Notes under the pieces: model-generated
Databases searched by the model: none
What the model was told of the DNA's origin: nothing
What the model saw: only the letters and a program-made list of their open reading frames with translations
Made by a program: the position numbers and the translations under genes
Origin: Apostichopus japonicus
Lineage: Eukaryota; Echinodermata; Holothuroidea; Aspidochirotida; Stichopodidae
Assembly: GCF_037975245.1 (NCBI RefSeq)
Contig: NC_092576.1
Coordinates: forward strand, 1,564,501 to 1,624,500
DNA: 60,000 nt
Direction: 5' to 3'
Shown: positions 49,275 through 60,000 of the stretch, piece by piece
Position numbering within the stretch: the stretch's first letter is position 1
How the letters are laid out: the number at the start of each line of letters is the position of its first letter

Positions 49275-49652
49275 GTTTGGAGGCTGTTCATTCTGGAACG
49301 CCATTTTCATGCTCACTGATATGGAGTGATATCTGCTGTTTGCTTTACAAATTCGAATAATTCGAATATTGTTAGATGCATGTCCATTCAGTACAGTGTC
49401 CTTGGGATTTTACGGGGCCTGATCTTAGGAAATCGGGAGTGGTCACACTCCATTTAGGTAAGTGCACGACCTCAAGACGTCACTTATACACAACCCGATC
49501 ACTAGTCTTGTTATCGATGAAGTGGTGTGTTGCCGGATTTTGTCAAGGTCTTGGTACTATACGGGCGAAGGTCGAGAGGGGTGGGGCGTAGGGGTTGTGG
49601 GGCGCGCGTTTTCATGCAGATGAGAACAATCTCAAGAAGTGATGGGTGTGTG

Positions 49653-49654
<2 letters not shown>

Positions 49655-49707
<53 letters not shown>
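49655..49707. repeat. (AT)n microsatellite
   Basis: A pure AT run of about 50 bases. No gene is seen in the surrounding 49.3-50.2 kb. Confidence 0.95.
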
Positions 49708-49709
<2 letters not shown>

Positions 49710-50238
49710 ACAATACAAGGTCAAGTATACTTAAGGGAAAGTTCATGCACTTTGTGTAAGCCGCGGTATGCATCTATTTCGTTGCATATAGTTCTATAAC
49801 GATTCATGAAGCTGTAGGCCTGCCTGTACTAAATGTCAACTTTTATCATCAACCCCTCTGTGACCACATGTACTTTGTATACATATCGCAGGTCCGGATA
49901 TTTCCCAGGTAAAGCCTAAACTCGAGACCATTTGAACCGACGTATTTCCTGAATTCGTTAGAAATTTCTAGTTAAGTTTGTGGTTTGCGATCTACAGACC
50001 ATGAACTTTAAGATCCTGGGAATTCCAACGCATACATTGTTCCTCCCGATAGTTTCCTGTATTACTCATTTCTTAAAGAGCTCAAGTTGAAATTGTACTA
50101 ATCCGAGGTGGTTTATTGCACTTTTTACGAGGAGCCGTACAGCTTCCTTGTTTTGGTATGTATTTAAGCCATTTTTTTATTAAATAATTTTTAAACTTTT
50201 CTCAAGCGTAATTTATACATATAATTACGCCTACAATG

Positions 50239-50410
50239 GAATTTCGACCTTCCTTACCGGGTTCGAACCTCTGGATATACAATCAACGTCCATAGCCTAG
50301 TGGTTAGGGTGTCCGCATATAAAGCGGGAGGCCCGGGTTCGAATCCCGGTGGAGGCTGGAAGTTTTTTAAATGTTCTGGATTTTCCAACTCACTGCAATT
50401 TCAATTATAT
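50239..50410 (+). repeat. SINE family 2: tRNA-like module with two B-box-like sites
   Basis: The tRNA-like segment at about 50292-50357 has A box TAGCCTAGTGG-like sequence, a CCGC/GCGG anticodon stem and B box GGTTCGAATCC. A second B-box-like GGTTCGAACC lies upstream near 50260. The body ends in TTTTCCAACTCA, followed by a long AT tract. The same arrangement, reversed, is at 42608-42772, so this is a mobile family and not a lone tRNA gene. The loop would give anticodon ATA, which is not a usual tRNA. Confidence 0.75.
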
Positions 50411-50444
50411 ATATATATATATATATATGCAATGGAGGATTTTC

Positions 50445-50491
<47 letters not shown>

Positions 50492-50633
50492 TATATAGAT
50501 ATAGATATAGATATTGATATAGATATAGATATAAATATAGATATATATATATATAAAGATATATATATATATATATATAGATATTGATATAAATATCTAT
50601 ATATATATATATATATCTATATTTATATCAATA

Positions 50634-50667
<34 letters not shown>

Positions 50668-50670
50668 ATA
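50406..50670. repeat. Compound (AT)n/(ATAG)n/(CT)n microsatellite with a palindromic core
   Basis: Long AT runs are interrupted by GATATAGATATAGATATTGATATAAATATCT. A mirrored TATATTTATATCAATATCTCTC follows, so the right half folds back on the left. It follows SINE family 2. Confidence 0.9.
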
Positions 50671-50730
50671 TCAGTTCGGGCTGTCACAGTTTATTGGTGA
50701 TATTATGGCATTAAAACTGCTTTCATTCCC

Positions 50731-50870
50731 CAAGTGAAAACATTTTCGGACTGAAAACGTGTATTTCATTTTCGGACTGAAAACGTGTATTTCATTTTCG
50801 GACTGAAAACGTATATTTTATTTTCGGACTGAAAACTTGTCGGACTGAAAACTTGTCGGACTGAGGGGTG
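50731..50870 (+). repeat. 26-27 bp minisatellite TTTTCGGACTGAAAACGTGT
   Basis: About four units of a 26-27-bp motif, then a shorter 14-bp derivative (CGGACTGAAAACTT) repeated. It directly follows the AT-rich microsatellite block. Confidence 0.85.
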
Positions 50871-51529
50871 TACCCCGTTCATTGCGGTTTCACAAATTCT
50901 CTACAATAAACCAATTGGATGCATTGTTCTGTTTGATACAGTATAAGGCAGGCCTTATCGTGTATTTTCATTGTTGTATCTGCATATGCATCAAGAAGCA
51001 GATAAACCAAACACGTACCATACTAATCGGGTCGACATAAATAATAATAATAATAAATAAAAAACCATCTTACTTTAACACATAAATAAGTATACATAAA
51101 AAAGTTAGACAGACAGATGAGGAGACCCGTGTATGTGTCTTCTCATCTGTTTTCTCATGATTCCAGCGGTAGTGATAAGAATATCGATCAGCCATGCCAG
51201 AGCGCCAAACTTAATTCTTTGTGAGGGCGAGCTGTTTGTTGAGGTATTATGATCGAGGGCCCGCAACGTGAATTACGTAACTTACCAAAATGAGCAACCA
51301 CGAGGATATTTGCTGATACTCTCATAGAATTAGCTTGAGGAGTTTTGTTGGTTTGACGGCTGCATCTGCATATATATATATATATATATAGATATATATA
51401 TATATATATATTTATGTTATATGTTATAACTGAACAAAGTATGAGAAATACATTGTGAGGTACATATGGTAGTATGTTTGTGCAGGCCATGCACATTCAC
51501 GTTGAAAGATATATGCTGTATTAGAAAAA

Positions 51530-51690
51530 TGTCAGAAATTCAAATATGGTCACCTTTGGTCAAATCCTTTAACTTTTTTTCTATTACCACGTGCACCCTG
51601 AAGGAAATTTACCTCACTGGACATTCAGTCATCTTGTGTGTCCATTTACTAGAATTTCAAGAGAACACTTTGGAAGTACTTTAGCATGCT
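51530..51690 (-). repeat. Dispersed repeat, reversed copy
   Basis: CAAATATGGTCACCTTTGG, CACTGGACATTCAGTCATC and AGTACTTTAG are the reverse complement of parts of the 44990 and 46860 copies. A shorter reversed piece lies at 47980-48080. Confidence 0.65.
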
Positions 51691-51838
51691 ATAATTACAG
51701 ACGAACATATAATGAACCGAATAGGCAGATGATTGTCTCGGTAAAAAATACCCGTGGGTACAACTTAAATGTGACGTATATGGGTTGTGATGGGTTGACG
51801 TGTAATCATACCGTAATCACGTTCTGTGTATTTTTTTG

Positions 51839-52810
51839 AAATTTCCGACGTTTAAGTTAATATTAATCATCTCTTAAATTCCGAATCTTTATTGAGTCAA
51901 CGTAAGCGAAGTGTGCAAGTTGATGTAATCATGCTGTACTGACACTCGTGGTATGTGTATGCTCTGGAATTTCCGACGCGTAAGTAAATCGTAATCTTCC
52001 CGTAAATTCCGAATTCAGTGGAGAATACATTCAACGTAAACGCAATGAGTAAGTTGGTGTAATCATGCTGTAATCCCGTGGTGTGCATGCTTCGGAATTT
52101 CCGACGTGTATATCCTAAACATGCCATACTGTTCCTGTTTCAGGTGAACGAAAATATTCATATATGTTTAATACGAACAAACACAGTATAATGTCATCTT
52201 CGTATAAATAGTATTAAGCATGACAAGTCCATGAAAACTTGACGTTTAAGGATTTCGTAATCAATACGTAAACGCTGAAATGAACGTATTTGGGTATTTG
52301 TAAGTTAATTGTAAATATACAGTAAATTTTTAACTGCACTCGTTTCAGCCAACGTAAATGTTGAAATTGTGTTCATGAGATGCAGTCACAGGGTAATATC
52401 ATTATCGGGAAGATTGACATGAGAATTGTGTCCAGTATTTTATTTCATGGAACAATCAACGTTAACGTCATGCTTAAGTTTGGCGTAAGTTTGTTGTAAA
52501 CGCGTTGTATCTATGCTACGAGTTTCCGATGTGTAAGATAATCGTAATCCTGTCGTAAATTTCTTCGTGGCGAGATTAAGGTCAACGTAAACGTGCAGAA
52601 GAAATAAGTTTTAATAAATACGAAAGTAATTATTAACTTCCGATATGTAAGTTGTCATAAACGTAACGGAAATCTGTTGTTCCGTGTTTACAATGTTTAC
52701 GGATGCGTAATCACATCGTAAACGCGTTGTTCCAAAATGTACGGGTTTCCGATGTTTAAGGTGACCGTAAGCAAGACGTAAACATCCAAGGACTGTGCTT
52801 ACGATAACTT
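51839..52810 (+). repeat. Degenerate ~127-bp CGTAA/GTAAACG tandem repeat
   Basis: Units start AATTTCCGACGTGTAAGT-like at about 51839, 51966 and 52093. Each carries TCGTAAT, CCCGTAAATTCCGAAT, TCAACGTAAACG and GTGTAATCATGCTGTA in order. Later units (to about 52810) are more diverged but keep GTAAACG and TTCCGATGT words. Related sequence is at 36830-37210. No frame is kept open across units. Confidence 0.65.
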
Positions 52811-53164
52811 AAATGCGTGTCTTTTTCCCGTGAAAGGGCACTTTGCAGAAATTCGATTGGAATGATACAGCCTTACATTTATACCCTTTATAACTCTTAT
52901 TGTAATATCTTATTTGTGTATACACATCACTCCATCAACGCCCCCCCCCCCCCCCAAAGGAAAATATGCATACTAGCACTGCAATATCCAATGCGCAAAT
53001 TGGAAAACAAGGAACAAGTTTCCTTTTGAGACAAAATGAGGTGAAATCATGCTAGTTGCTAATGTAGGAATCTTCCGAATTAGAGTTTTTTTCTTGTTAA
53101 TATCTTAACAAATTTTTTCCATTCGAAATAGCTTTGAGTTTGACCCACAGAAATTCATTAAAAG

Positions 53165-53438
53165 TCACGGGCTAAGCCAGGATTTGCAAAGTTGTATGCA
53201 CGACTATCTGAGCGGAGTGCCACCATCGGTTGGCGCGGAGCGTGCTAGAAAATTTTTGGTTTTACAAACCCCTCAGATGGCCGGAAACGGCCCTTCCCGA
53301 GTGTTCATTCTGGTTCCATGGCCTCTTGCTAACTTGAGGCACCTCAATTTTTATGTAGAAAAAAAGCACATATTTAACCTGAGGAAAAGTGGGGGGGCAC
53401 GTGCCCCCTGTGCACCCCCGGTTCCGCCGCCCTTGGTC
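53165..53438 (+). mobile_element. TIR-element fragment with AAGCGGAGCGC core
   Basis: It contains CTATCTGAGCGGAGTGCCAC, GGTTGGCGCGGAGCG and GGCCGGAAACGGCCCTT, and ends TTCCGCCGCCCTTG. The complementary end CAAGGGCGGCGGAA occurs separately at 36743, showing that the end sequence belongs to a repeated family. Confidence 0.5.
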
Positions 53439-53631
53439 CAGGTATACAATTGACTAGTTAGAAAAAAAATGATCGTGCAAAAAGCGTGGTAGCCCAGATG
53501 AACTGCGCTTACGGTGGTGTTACACGGAAATATTCGGGCATCATGCCGCTAAATAAAGAAAATCATGGAATTCTCGGGCAAAAATTTGAAAAACATTCGG
53601 GCAAGCTACTGCATATTTATATATATATATA

Positions 53632-53696
53632 TTTCCAGAGGACAAGAAATTCGGGCAAAAGTCCTGAAAAATGCGGGCAGCCTAAGAGGAGAAAAA

Positions 53697-53727
<31 letters not shown>

Positions 53728-53794
53728 TTTTTTCTCCTCTTAGGCTGCCCGAATTTTTCAGGACTTTTGCCCGAATTTCTTGTCCTCTGGAAAT
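53632..53794. repeat. Near-perfect 66-bp inverted repeat around an (AT)n spacer
   Basis: The left arm (53632-53704) contains CCAGAGGACAAGAAATTCGG. The right arm (53728-53794) is its complement, with one mismatch (ATGCGGGC versus ATTCGGGC). The spacer is poly-A, (AT)n, poly-T. It would form a long hairpin. It adjoins G-rich sequence resembling the end of a DNA element (CGCCTCGTACGCCTATG). Confidence 0.8.
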
Positions 53795-54372
53795 TTGGGG
53801 GGGGGGGAAATCTGCCCCCTGCCCCCCCGCCTCGTACGCCTATGCATCTAAAGGTATTTAAAATTTCCCGGAAGCCTCTCCGAGCCCCCCCTCCCCAAAT
53901 AAAGTGCAAGGAAATAGTTTTATATGTGGATTATTTTTGGCTCTCAGGTGTCAGAAAACAGCACTTTCTAAAGAGAATGAGTTTTCGACATTTCTCGGGG
54001 AGACTCCCCATCCAAACAAACATCACCCGGTAGGAATAGTAGTATTCTGGGCTGCCAGGTGCCTGTAATTACATCTTATAGTGTGCACGTAGGACTTATC
54101 GAGGGTACCATGTTTATATATTTCTTATTCGCGAAGGACGTCGTATATAAGTTGGATAGGGCCAGGTTACATGGGCGGGATCTTCAACGTTTCTGCAGAG
54201 GTCCTGACAGTGCAGTTTATACGGCTCTGTGTCCTAATGCGCGTGATTAATCCTGTTTATAAATCTTCAAGGACTCTTTATAGCGCTGTAACATATTTCA
54301 ATCTATGTGCTAATTGTGATATGTTAACAAAGATATCGTCTGCAATAATTACGTGAAGAATCGTGGGTCCAG

Positions 54373-55268
54373 CAGGGGCGTAGCGAAGGTTTTTTTGTTG
54401 GGGGGGGGGTGTGGAGAATTTGATTTGCCGACGGATCTGGAAGTGGTGACTGAAATGGGGGAGGGGTCTAAGGGGAGGGGTATCCCCCTCCCCTTTGAAT
54501 TTTTTAGTTTTGAAACGTCCTTAGATGCAATCTGGTGCATATTTTAAGTCAAATTTGATTTGCCGACGGATCTTGAAGTGGTGACTGAAATGGGGGAGGG
54601 GTCTAAGAAAATTTAAGAAAATTCTTAGTTTTGAAACGTCCTTAGATGCAATCTGGTGCATATTTTAAGTCAAATTTGATTTGCCGACGGATCTGGAAGT
54701 GGTGACTGAAATGGGGGAGGGGTCTAAGGGGAGGGGGTGTCCCCCTCCCTTTTGGAAAATTTTTAGTTTTGAAACGTCCTTAGATGCAATCTGGTGCATA
54801 TTTTAAGTCAAATTTGATTTGCCGACGGATCTTGAAGTGGTGCCTGAAATGGGGGAGGGGTCTAAGGGGAGGGGGTGTCCCCCTCCCTTTTGGAAAATTT
54901 TTAGTTTTGAAACGTCCTTTGATGCAATCTGGTGCATATTTTAAGTCAAATTTGATTTGCCGGCGGATCTGGAAGTGGTGACTGGAATGGGGGAGGGGTC
55001 TAAGGGTAGGGGGTCTACCCATCCCCTTTGGAAAATTTTTAGTTTTGAAACGTCCTTAGATGCAATCTGGTGCATATTTTAAGTCAAATTTGGCGCGGAA
55101 GAAGCTCCCGTTCTCCTTTTCTCTATTCAGCTTTCCTTCTTTCTTCCCCTTCCGCTCTCTTCACCTTTTCTCCTTTTGCCGACAGACCCAAAATTTGCCG
55201 ACAGCGACCAAATTATTGGGGGGGGGGGGTGTGACACCCCCCACACCCCCCCGCTCGCTACGCCCCTG
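54373..55268. mobile_element. Non-autonomous hAT-like element with internal 138-bp minisatellite
   Basis: Terminal inverted repeats CAGGGGCGTAGCGA and TCGCTACGCCCCTG are bounded by a perfect 8-bp duplication GGGTCCAG (54365-54372 and 55269-55276), which is the hAT signature. Inside, a unit containing GAAACGTCCTTAGATGCAAT recurs at 54512, 54633, 54771, 54909 and 55047 (periods 121, 138, 138, 138). No transposase frame is present, so mobility would need a source in trans. Confidence 0.88.
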
Positions 55269-55604
55269 GGGTCCAGTATATTCCATTTCGGAGTCTTGGG
55301 CACAATTTCACAATCACCGACGATCAACGCTCAACACAATTGAGCGGACGTGATTGAAATACTTCAAAGAATCTTTCTGATTGGTTGAAAACTGCAGGCG
55401 CGGGAAAAAGTTACCACACGAACGGTGGTTGACATTTCGTTGCTAAAATGTGCTAGCTATGAGTGGTTTAAAACCATATCTTAGTTCGAATATGTACGTC
55501 ACACTATATGTGCAGTTCCTTTGCCTAGAAGTGTCCGTCAAGGTAAAAAAAATCCAGATTCGCGAGCAAAAAGAGTCGTTAAATCCGATTGAGCCATAAG
55601 GTGT

Positions 55605-55886
55605 TGTGTTAGCTGGAGTGGAGTGTTAGTGGAGTGTTAGTGGAGTGTTAACTCAGTGGTTAATGCTGGTGCCTTTCAATCATAAGGTCTCTGGTTTGAG
55701 TCACTCCCAGATTAATGTATGTCGTACAGTTACAGAGTTGTTGACAATTAAAAATTCATAATCACGGACGTTAAATACGAACGTAAGAGATTGACTTCGG
55801 TCAGCTTGCGGCTTTGATAAGCCAAGGAGGCTTCTTCACAAGTTCCTGCTTGCAGGAGGATTTAATATACATACATACATACAAGG
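55605..55886 (+). repeat. SINE family 1 copy preceded by a short 11-bp tandem array
   Basis: Three or four TGGAGTGTTAG units (55605-55647) lead directly into a full family 1 copy: A box TAACTCAGTGG at 55649-55659, a B-box variant GGTTTGAGTC, the body, and a (CATA)n tail. The tandem units look like duplication of the first bases of the SINE itself. Confidence 0.8.
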
Positions 55887-57292
55887 TCTGTGGACTTTAA
55901 AGTTGCATTTCGCGCAACAATTGCAAACGCTCGATACGAGGTTTCGTATAGAACCGGTTTTAAACCAATATCTCCCTTCAGTTTCTGCCAATATACTGTC
56001 ACCCCCCCCCCCCCCCAATCAAAGAAAGAGGCATAGCCTATAGGCCTTCCGTATGCACTATTCAGACCTAACGTCATATTAGCAGCCCAACCTTAAATGG
56101 AGTGTTTATATAAAACTTATCTTTTTAGGCTCGAGTATGGGTATTAATCTTATTCACATCACATTGTTTTATTCACTTTACTGTGCCCATATTTATGTAT
56201 ATTTGTATTTTTTATGTTCTCTGTTGTGGTTTATTACCCTGTCTTATATCATGTTTTACTTTTAATGCTGTTGTTATTACTTTTAGGTTTCTTAAGTTTG
56301 GTAATTTTACATTCCAGGTTTTGGTTCTTTTGCACAGTGCTCTTGAGCATGTTTTATTTCATGATAACAGAACTTTAATATATGGTATTTATTATTTTAA
56401 ATCATGGACAATCTAAAAGGTCAAGTTTTAACAACGACGCTGATAACGCTGTTTTTTTGTTGTAATAAATAGACAAAGAATTTGTATGGGTTTTGGGCGG
56501 ATATAAGTGTTTTGGTATGTTTTTCTTGCATGGGTGACATGAATGGTGTAGGATTTTAATTTCAATAACATATTTCCTTTATTTTTTATGCAATGAAGTC
56601 TTGCGGTCACATTTTGGAATTATGTCATTCACAGAACACTGATAATTTCATTGGTCAGTTCAACAGAGCTCTTAGGAATTGTGCATGATACAACAGCTGT
56701 ATCATCGGCATATTTATGTTTAACAAAAATGTGTGAGTTTGACCTAATTTCATAAGTATAGGCTATATAATAAATAATAAAGCAGATAATGGACCCCCAA
56801 CCCCCTTGAGGTTCACCAACCTTTATTTCCGATATTTCCGATATTTCCGATAACCCCTTATCCCAAAAATTGTGACAGCCAATGAATAAACGCTGTTTTA
56901 GAATTGTTACATTTGCCCAAAATGTATTACGTGACCCAGGCTGCAGGTATGTTGATATACATTTTTCTGTCTATGCTGTTTATATTAGAAACTTTTATTT
57001 TTTTGTGTGTTTAAAATTATTGAAAGCTGTAAGAGGTCGGTTATTGCTTCGTTAATAATAATCTTAAGTAATAATAACTAATAATAAAGTACAAATACCT
57101 GTAATATACTCAATTTTGCATTCACTACTTAGCAGAAATTCAATGACAACAGCATTTTCTTGTTGGTGGAAATGGTCACCATTCTGGCAATTGTCATATT
57201 TACAACTAAAATGCACGAAAACCCGCAGTTACTGGTGAAATGAAATTAATATAATTTATCGTACGTTTTATAAGTACTGGAAGGTCATCAAG
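55887..57292. other. Upstream region of TGFBRAP1, nothing firm
   Basis: AT-rich sequence with a poly-C tract at about 56000-56016 and no recognised repeat. The 5' UTR and promoter of TGFBRAP1 should lie in its last few hundred bases, but I see no clear TATA box or CpG-rich block. Confidence 0.45.
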
Positions 57293-58992
57293 ATGAGCCT
57301 TAAGGCCTTTGAACTTGTGCCAGCCGTGGAGAGGCTGAAATTACTGGGAGACAAAACCAAAACATCAGTAAGAAAGCACCACCCATTCGTTCATTGTTCA
57401 TACAGATTGTGCAACGAAGTCCTAGCGTATCATAAGTGTCATGAGTCGAACGTACTATTTGCTACATTTATGTTGTTTAAGCCTAGTTCCGCGAAACTGT
57501 GTATAGAACCTACATTTTTTGTAGGTTATCCCGAAAACGGCACACATACAACTAGTTTTCAGTATGAATCCAGGTTTTTATTTGCAAAATCATCCAAATG
57601 GCATCATTCACTACCTTAGACACCTGTTGCCTTTAAGTGGGCGTTTGTTGACTTAAAGTCCTAACTATTGTTATATAGTTTTTAATAAATTCAGGAACTT
57701 ACTAAAACTGAACATCACAGAGGTGAAAGTTCCATCTTTAATCTAGACACAGCTTCCATAGACCATATTTATGACTAATGTTAGTTTAGCCAGTTTTATA
57801 TCACATTTTACTGCAAGTTTAAATACTTTTGGATTTAAAATTTCCATAAGTTGTTATGAAAGATCCAATGCAGTGCCCATCCTAGCTGTTGTCTAGGGTA
57901 AGTGGCAAACTTTGTCTAGATAAGGTACAGTAGTCTCTTCATGATGGTGAATCTTGTAGTTTTGTGGCTATTTGTGAAGCAGCAGTTGGGTGAATAGTGA
58001 CCTCTCATTCTCTATTCAACCACAGTAATGTAGCAAATGATATATCACATATTTGGCCACCTATTGGGTTAATAAGGTAATGGGTCTTAGTTGGTCATTT
58101 TGGGGGAAGGGTTGAGGCTTATTCAACTATTGTTATTGTTTACATTCAAGATTTTGTACAATTACTGTACCTTCATAGCCATGTTTGAAACATTGGAGTA
58201 TCATGTTAGTATTAAGTACTGTACTGTTGTAATGTTTTGTCATTTAATTCTTTTCAGTCATGTTAAAGATGTATATATTTGTCCTGTTCACTTAAGCTCC
58301 TCACTGCCTTTCAGAACCAATTATACCCCCAAAATGTTTAAAATAGCCCGGTTTCAGAGCTTTCATTGGTACTTACTTTGTGAATATATTTATCCTATTT
58401 CATGGGGGTAAAAGGTATGGTATAGATTAGGGTTCTTGGTTATTGGCTTTTCATACTATAGTCGTTTACGTACCTATTGTTGCATTCAACTTTGTTTTTG
58501 CAGATTGAGTGTATAGAATGCAGTGGAAAGAATCTCTACATCGGAACGAGTGATTGGTAAAGTTTATAATACATTTCATAACATTACAATTTTTTAAAAC
58601 AAAGAAAGAGAGAAAATTTAATACATTATTTAACAAAATAGTTATGTTTTACGTAATTTCAATGACTTGGTTCCAACAATAAAAATGGCAAAAGAATCAT
58701 GGCCCCAACATCTACAGAGATTGGCCCCTGCTCCTGGAAAACCTTTACTTGACCCTGGTTTGTACAGTATGTCATCGTCTTGCTAACCTTACAAATGCAG
58801 TATACTATACAAACAATACAGTAATGTATGCCCCTGTGCATTTAATTTCTTAAAATGTTCAGTCATTGAATATAATTTTCTCCTTTCTTCTTCCTTAGTT
58901 TTGTGATACATTACTTGATGGAGGAAGTTACACAGAGGAACGGCAAAGTCACCTACGTCAGCGAGAAGCAAAACCACAAACATCTTGCTTTG
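57293..58992 (+). CDS. TGFBRAP1: TGFBRAP1 (Vps3-like), first three coding exons, partial at window edge
   Basis: Exon 1 is 57293-57367 (MSLKAFELVPAVERLKLLGD..., donor TCA|GTAAGA). Exon 2 is 58504-58556 (IECIECSGKNLYIGTSD, donor TTG|GTAAAG). Exon 3 is 58899-58992 (CFVIHYLMEE..., donor TTG|GTGAGT). Phases 0, 2 and 0 agree. The combined start matches the N-terminal CNH domain of TGF-beta receptor associated protein 1, whose vertebrate version also begins with a SIKAF..AVER segment, then IECVECCG..LYVGTNDCFVYHFLLEE. The protein is the Vps3-equivalent subunit of the CORVET endosomal tethering complex and also binds TGF-beta receptor/Smad4. Only about 74 residues fall in this window; the remainder lies beyond 60000. 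An apparent 108-codon frame from 57293 is real only for its first 25 codons. Confidence 0.88.
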
Positions 58993-59741
58993 GTGAGTAG
59001 ATGTTTCGTTTAGTCGATAGGCTTAGATGATCTTTAAATCATAGATTGGAAACATATATTGAAAATGAAGCTCAAGAGTTCACACATGGATTTCTGAATC
59101 ACATTTTTACTAGGATAACTTAGTTGATCTGGTTCCAACCCAGAGAATAAATACCAGAAAAGGACCTGGTTTCAACACAGAGCTCTGAACTACACCTTGT
59201 TTTTTGGGTACAATTATTGTCCAAGGTGACTCTGGATCCAATGTGACATTTTATACAAAACTTTGAGGAAAGTCGTGAATTCAGTGTAGAGAAGTGTGAT
59301 CTTCCAAAGTTGGATCTCCCCAATTGGCTATGTGGGTGAGTCTCAATGTACAGTAACAGATCAGTTTACTATGTTACAACAGTGATGAATGAGTTACAGT
59401 AGTTCTTTGGTAGAGTGAATCCCGACGATTGGCCAAAAATCTAGCATCTACAGTAGAAGGTCTAGGATTCCATCACTTGGCAGTTAAATTAAGGTGGATA
59501 TCTCCTACAGTAGCAAACTATGTACAGGTTTTCCACCTTAGAGATTAAATTTTCCACTGGATAAAAATGTAAACCTCAAAAATGAGCTAAAACCTGAGTC
59601 ATTCTCCGTGAATAATTTATCAGGTATCGCATCGCAGAATGCTAGATGCAAATTGAGTAAACTGCTATACAAGTGTAAAGATGTGTTTGCAGTTCTTTGC
59701 ACACAGTAGCCGTACTATTCTATGTGGGATTGAGTTTAGAG

Positions 59742-60000
59742 CAGGGTTTCCCTAACTTAACCCCCCCCATGAACCCCCTGTGGATGTCAGAGTTGTCCAC
59801 GAACCCCTTACTTTTCAAGACACGATCTGAGCCATTATTATACTGTAATACGCATAAATAAACAGAGATGAACAAATATTTGTTTGGAACATTCAAGATC
59901 AGATCACGAATTCTATCACCCATCGATCACCCATGATGAGACGGATGCCCCTGTTTTTCCTCCATGAGGCGTTTGATCCTCGGAGCTGTCTTAGAGAGGG
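59742..60000 (+). mobile_element. Possible hAT-like repeat end at the window edge
   Basis: CAGGGTTTCCCTAACTTAAC followed by ATGAACCCCCTGTGG and CCACGAACCCCTT is the style of common hAT-derived repeat ends ('CAGxGGTTCCCAAAC'). It is cut by the window end and lies in an intron of TGFBRAP1. Confidence 0.45.

Noticed and set aside
50286-50360. Functional tRNA gene
   Set aside because: Acceptor pairing is imperfect, the anticodon would be ATA, and the same flanks occur around the copy at 42608-42772, so it is a SINE.
50300-50587. Protein with long IYIYIY runs
   Set aside because: It is translation of (AT)n microsatellites and a SINE; there is no real coding signal. The same applies to frames at 31612-31690, 51188-51496 and 53486-53909.
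54780-55022. Pro-rich repeated frames on either strand
   Set aside because: They arise from the 138-bp minisatellite in the hAT-like element.
54500-55100. CRISPR-like array
   Set aside because: Repeats are contiguous 121-138-bp units with no unique spacers, inside TIRs of a eukaryotic DNA element.
57368-57619. Extension of the 108-codon frame in TGFBRAP1 exon 1
   Set aside because: A GTAAGA donor after codon 25 and the in-phase exon 2 reproduce the known family sequence; the remainder is intron.

Overview
This is eukaryotic genomic DNA: AT-rich, with long introns, GT-AG splice sites and many dispersed repeats. It contains no prokaryotic operons. The gene content and repeat style suggest a marine invertebrate deuterostome. 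An echinoderm, possibly a sea cucumber, is my best guess, but this is inference and not proven by the sequence.

Region 1 (about 0.3-35.4 kb, minus strand) is one very large gene. I traced a non-coding first exon and 22 coding exons. Every splice phase matches and the predicted CDS is 8,331 nt (2,776 codons plus stop). In order, the protein has a death-effector-like (DED) death fold, a Cys-rich knot, a C2H2/U1-type zinc finger, a CCCH zinc finger, an IRE1/RNase L-type protein kinase with intact catalytic motifs, a HELZ/MOV10/UPF1-type SF1 helicase, and a C-terminal RNB (RNase II/R) region of HELZ2 type. The RNB catalytic Asp cluster is largely lost. This combination of death fold, kinase, RNA helicase and RNase fold is the most interesting thing here. 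It reads like a self-contained RNA-sensing or RNA-decay and signalling protein that parallels RNase L, with the RNase L C-terminal nuclease (KEN) domain absent and an RNB module present instead. The introns hold a repeat family with nuclear-receptor half-sites, MITE-like elements, tRNA-derived SINE pieces and a small hammerhead ribozyme of the Penelope-associated dimeric class.

Region 2 (about 35.4-57.2 kb) is repeat-dominated intergenic DNA. It holds a 457-bp foldback element with a 4-bp target duplication, a decayed coiled-coil/'MSTDYMSSEESD' gene fragment, and five near-identical ~275-bp satellite units separated by long poly-G tracts. It also holds two tRNA-like SINE families, TIR elements sharing a conserved core motif, a degenerate ~127-bp CGTAA-rich repeat, long (AT)n tracts, and an 896-bp hAT-like element with a perfect 8-bp target duplication and an internal 138-bp minisatellite.

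Region 3 (57.3-60 kb, plus strand) is the 5' end of TGFBRAP1 (Vps3-like endosomal tethering subunit). Three in-phase coding exons are visible and the gene runs off the window.
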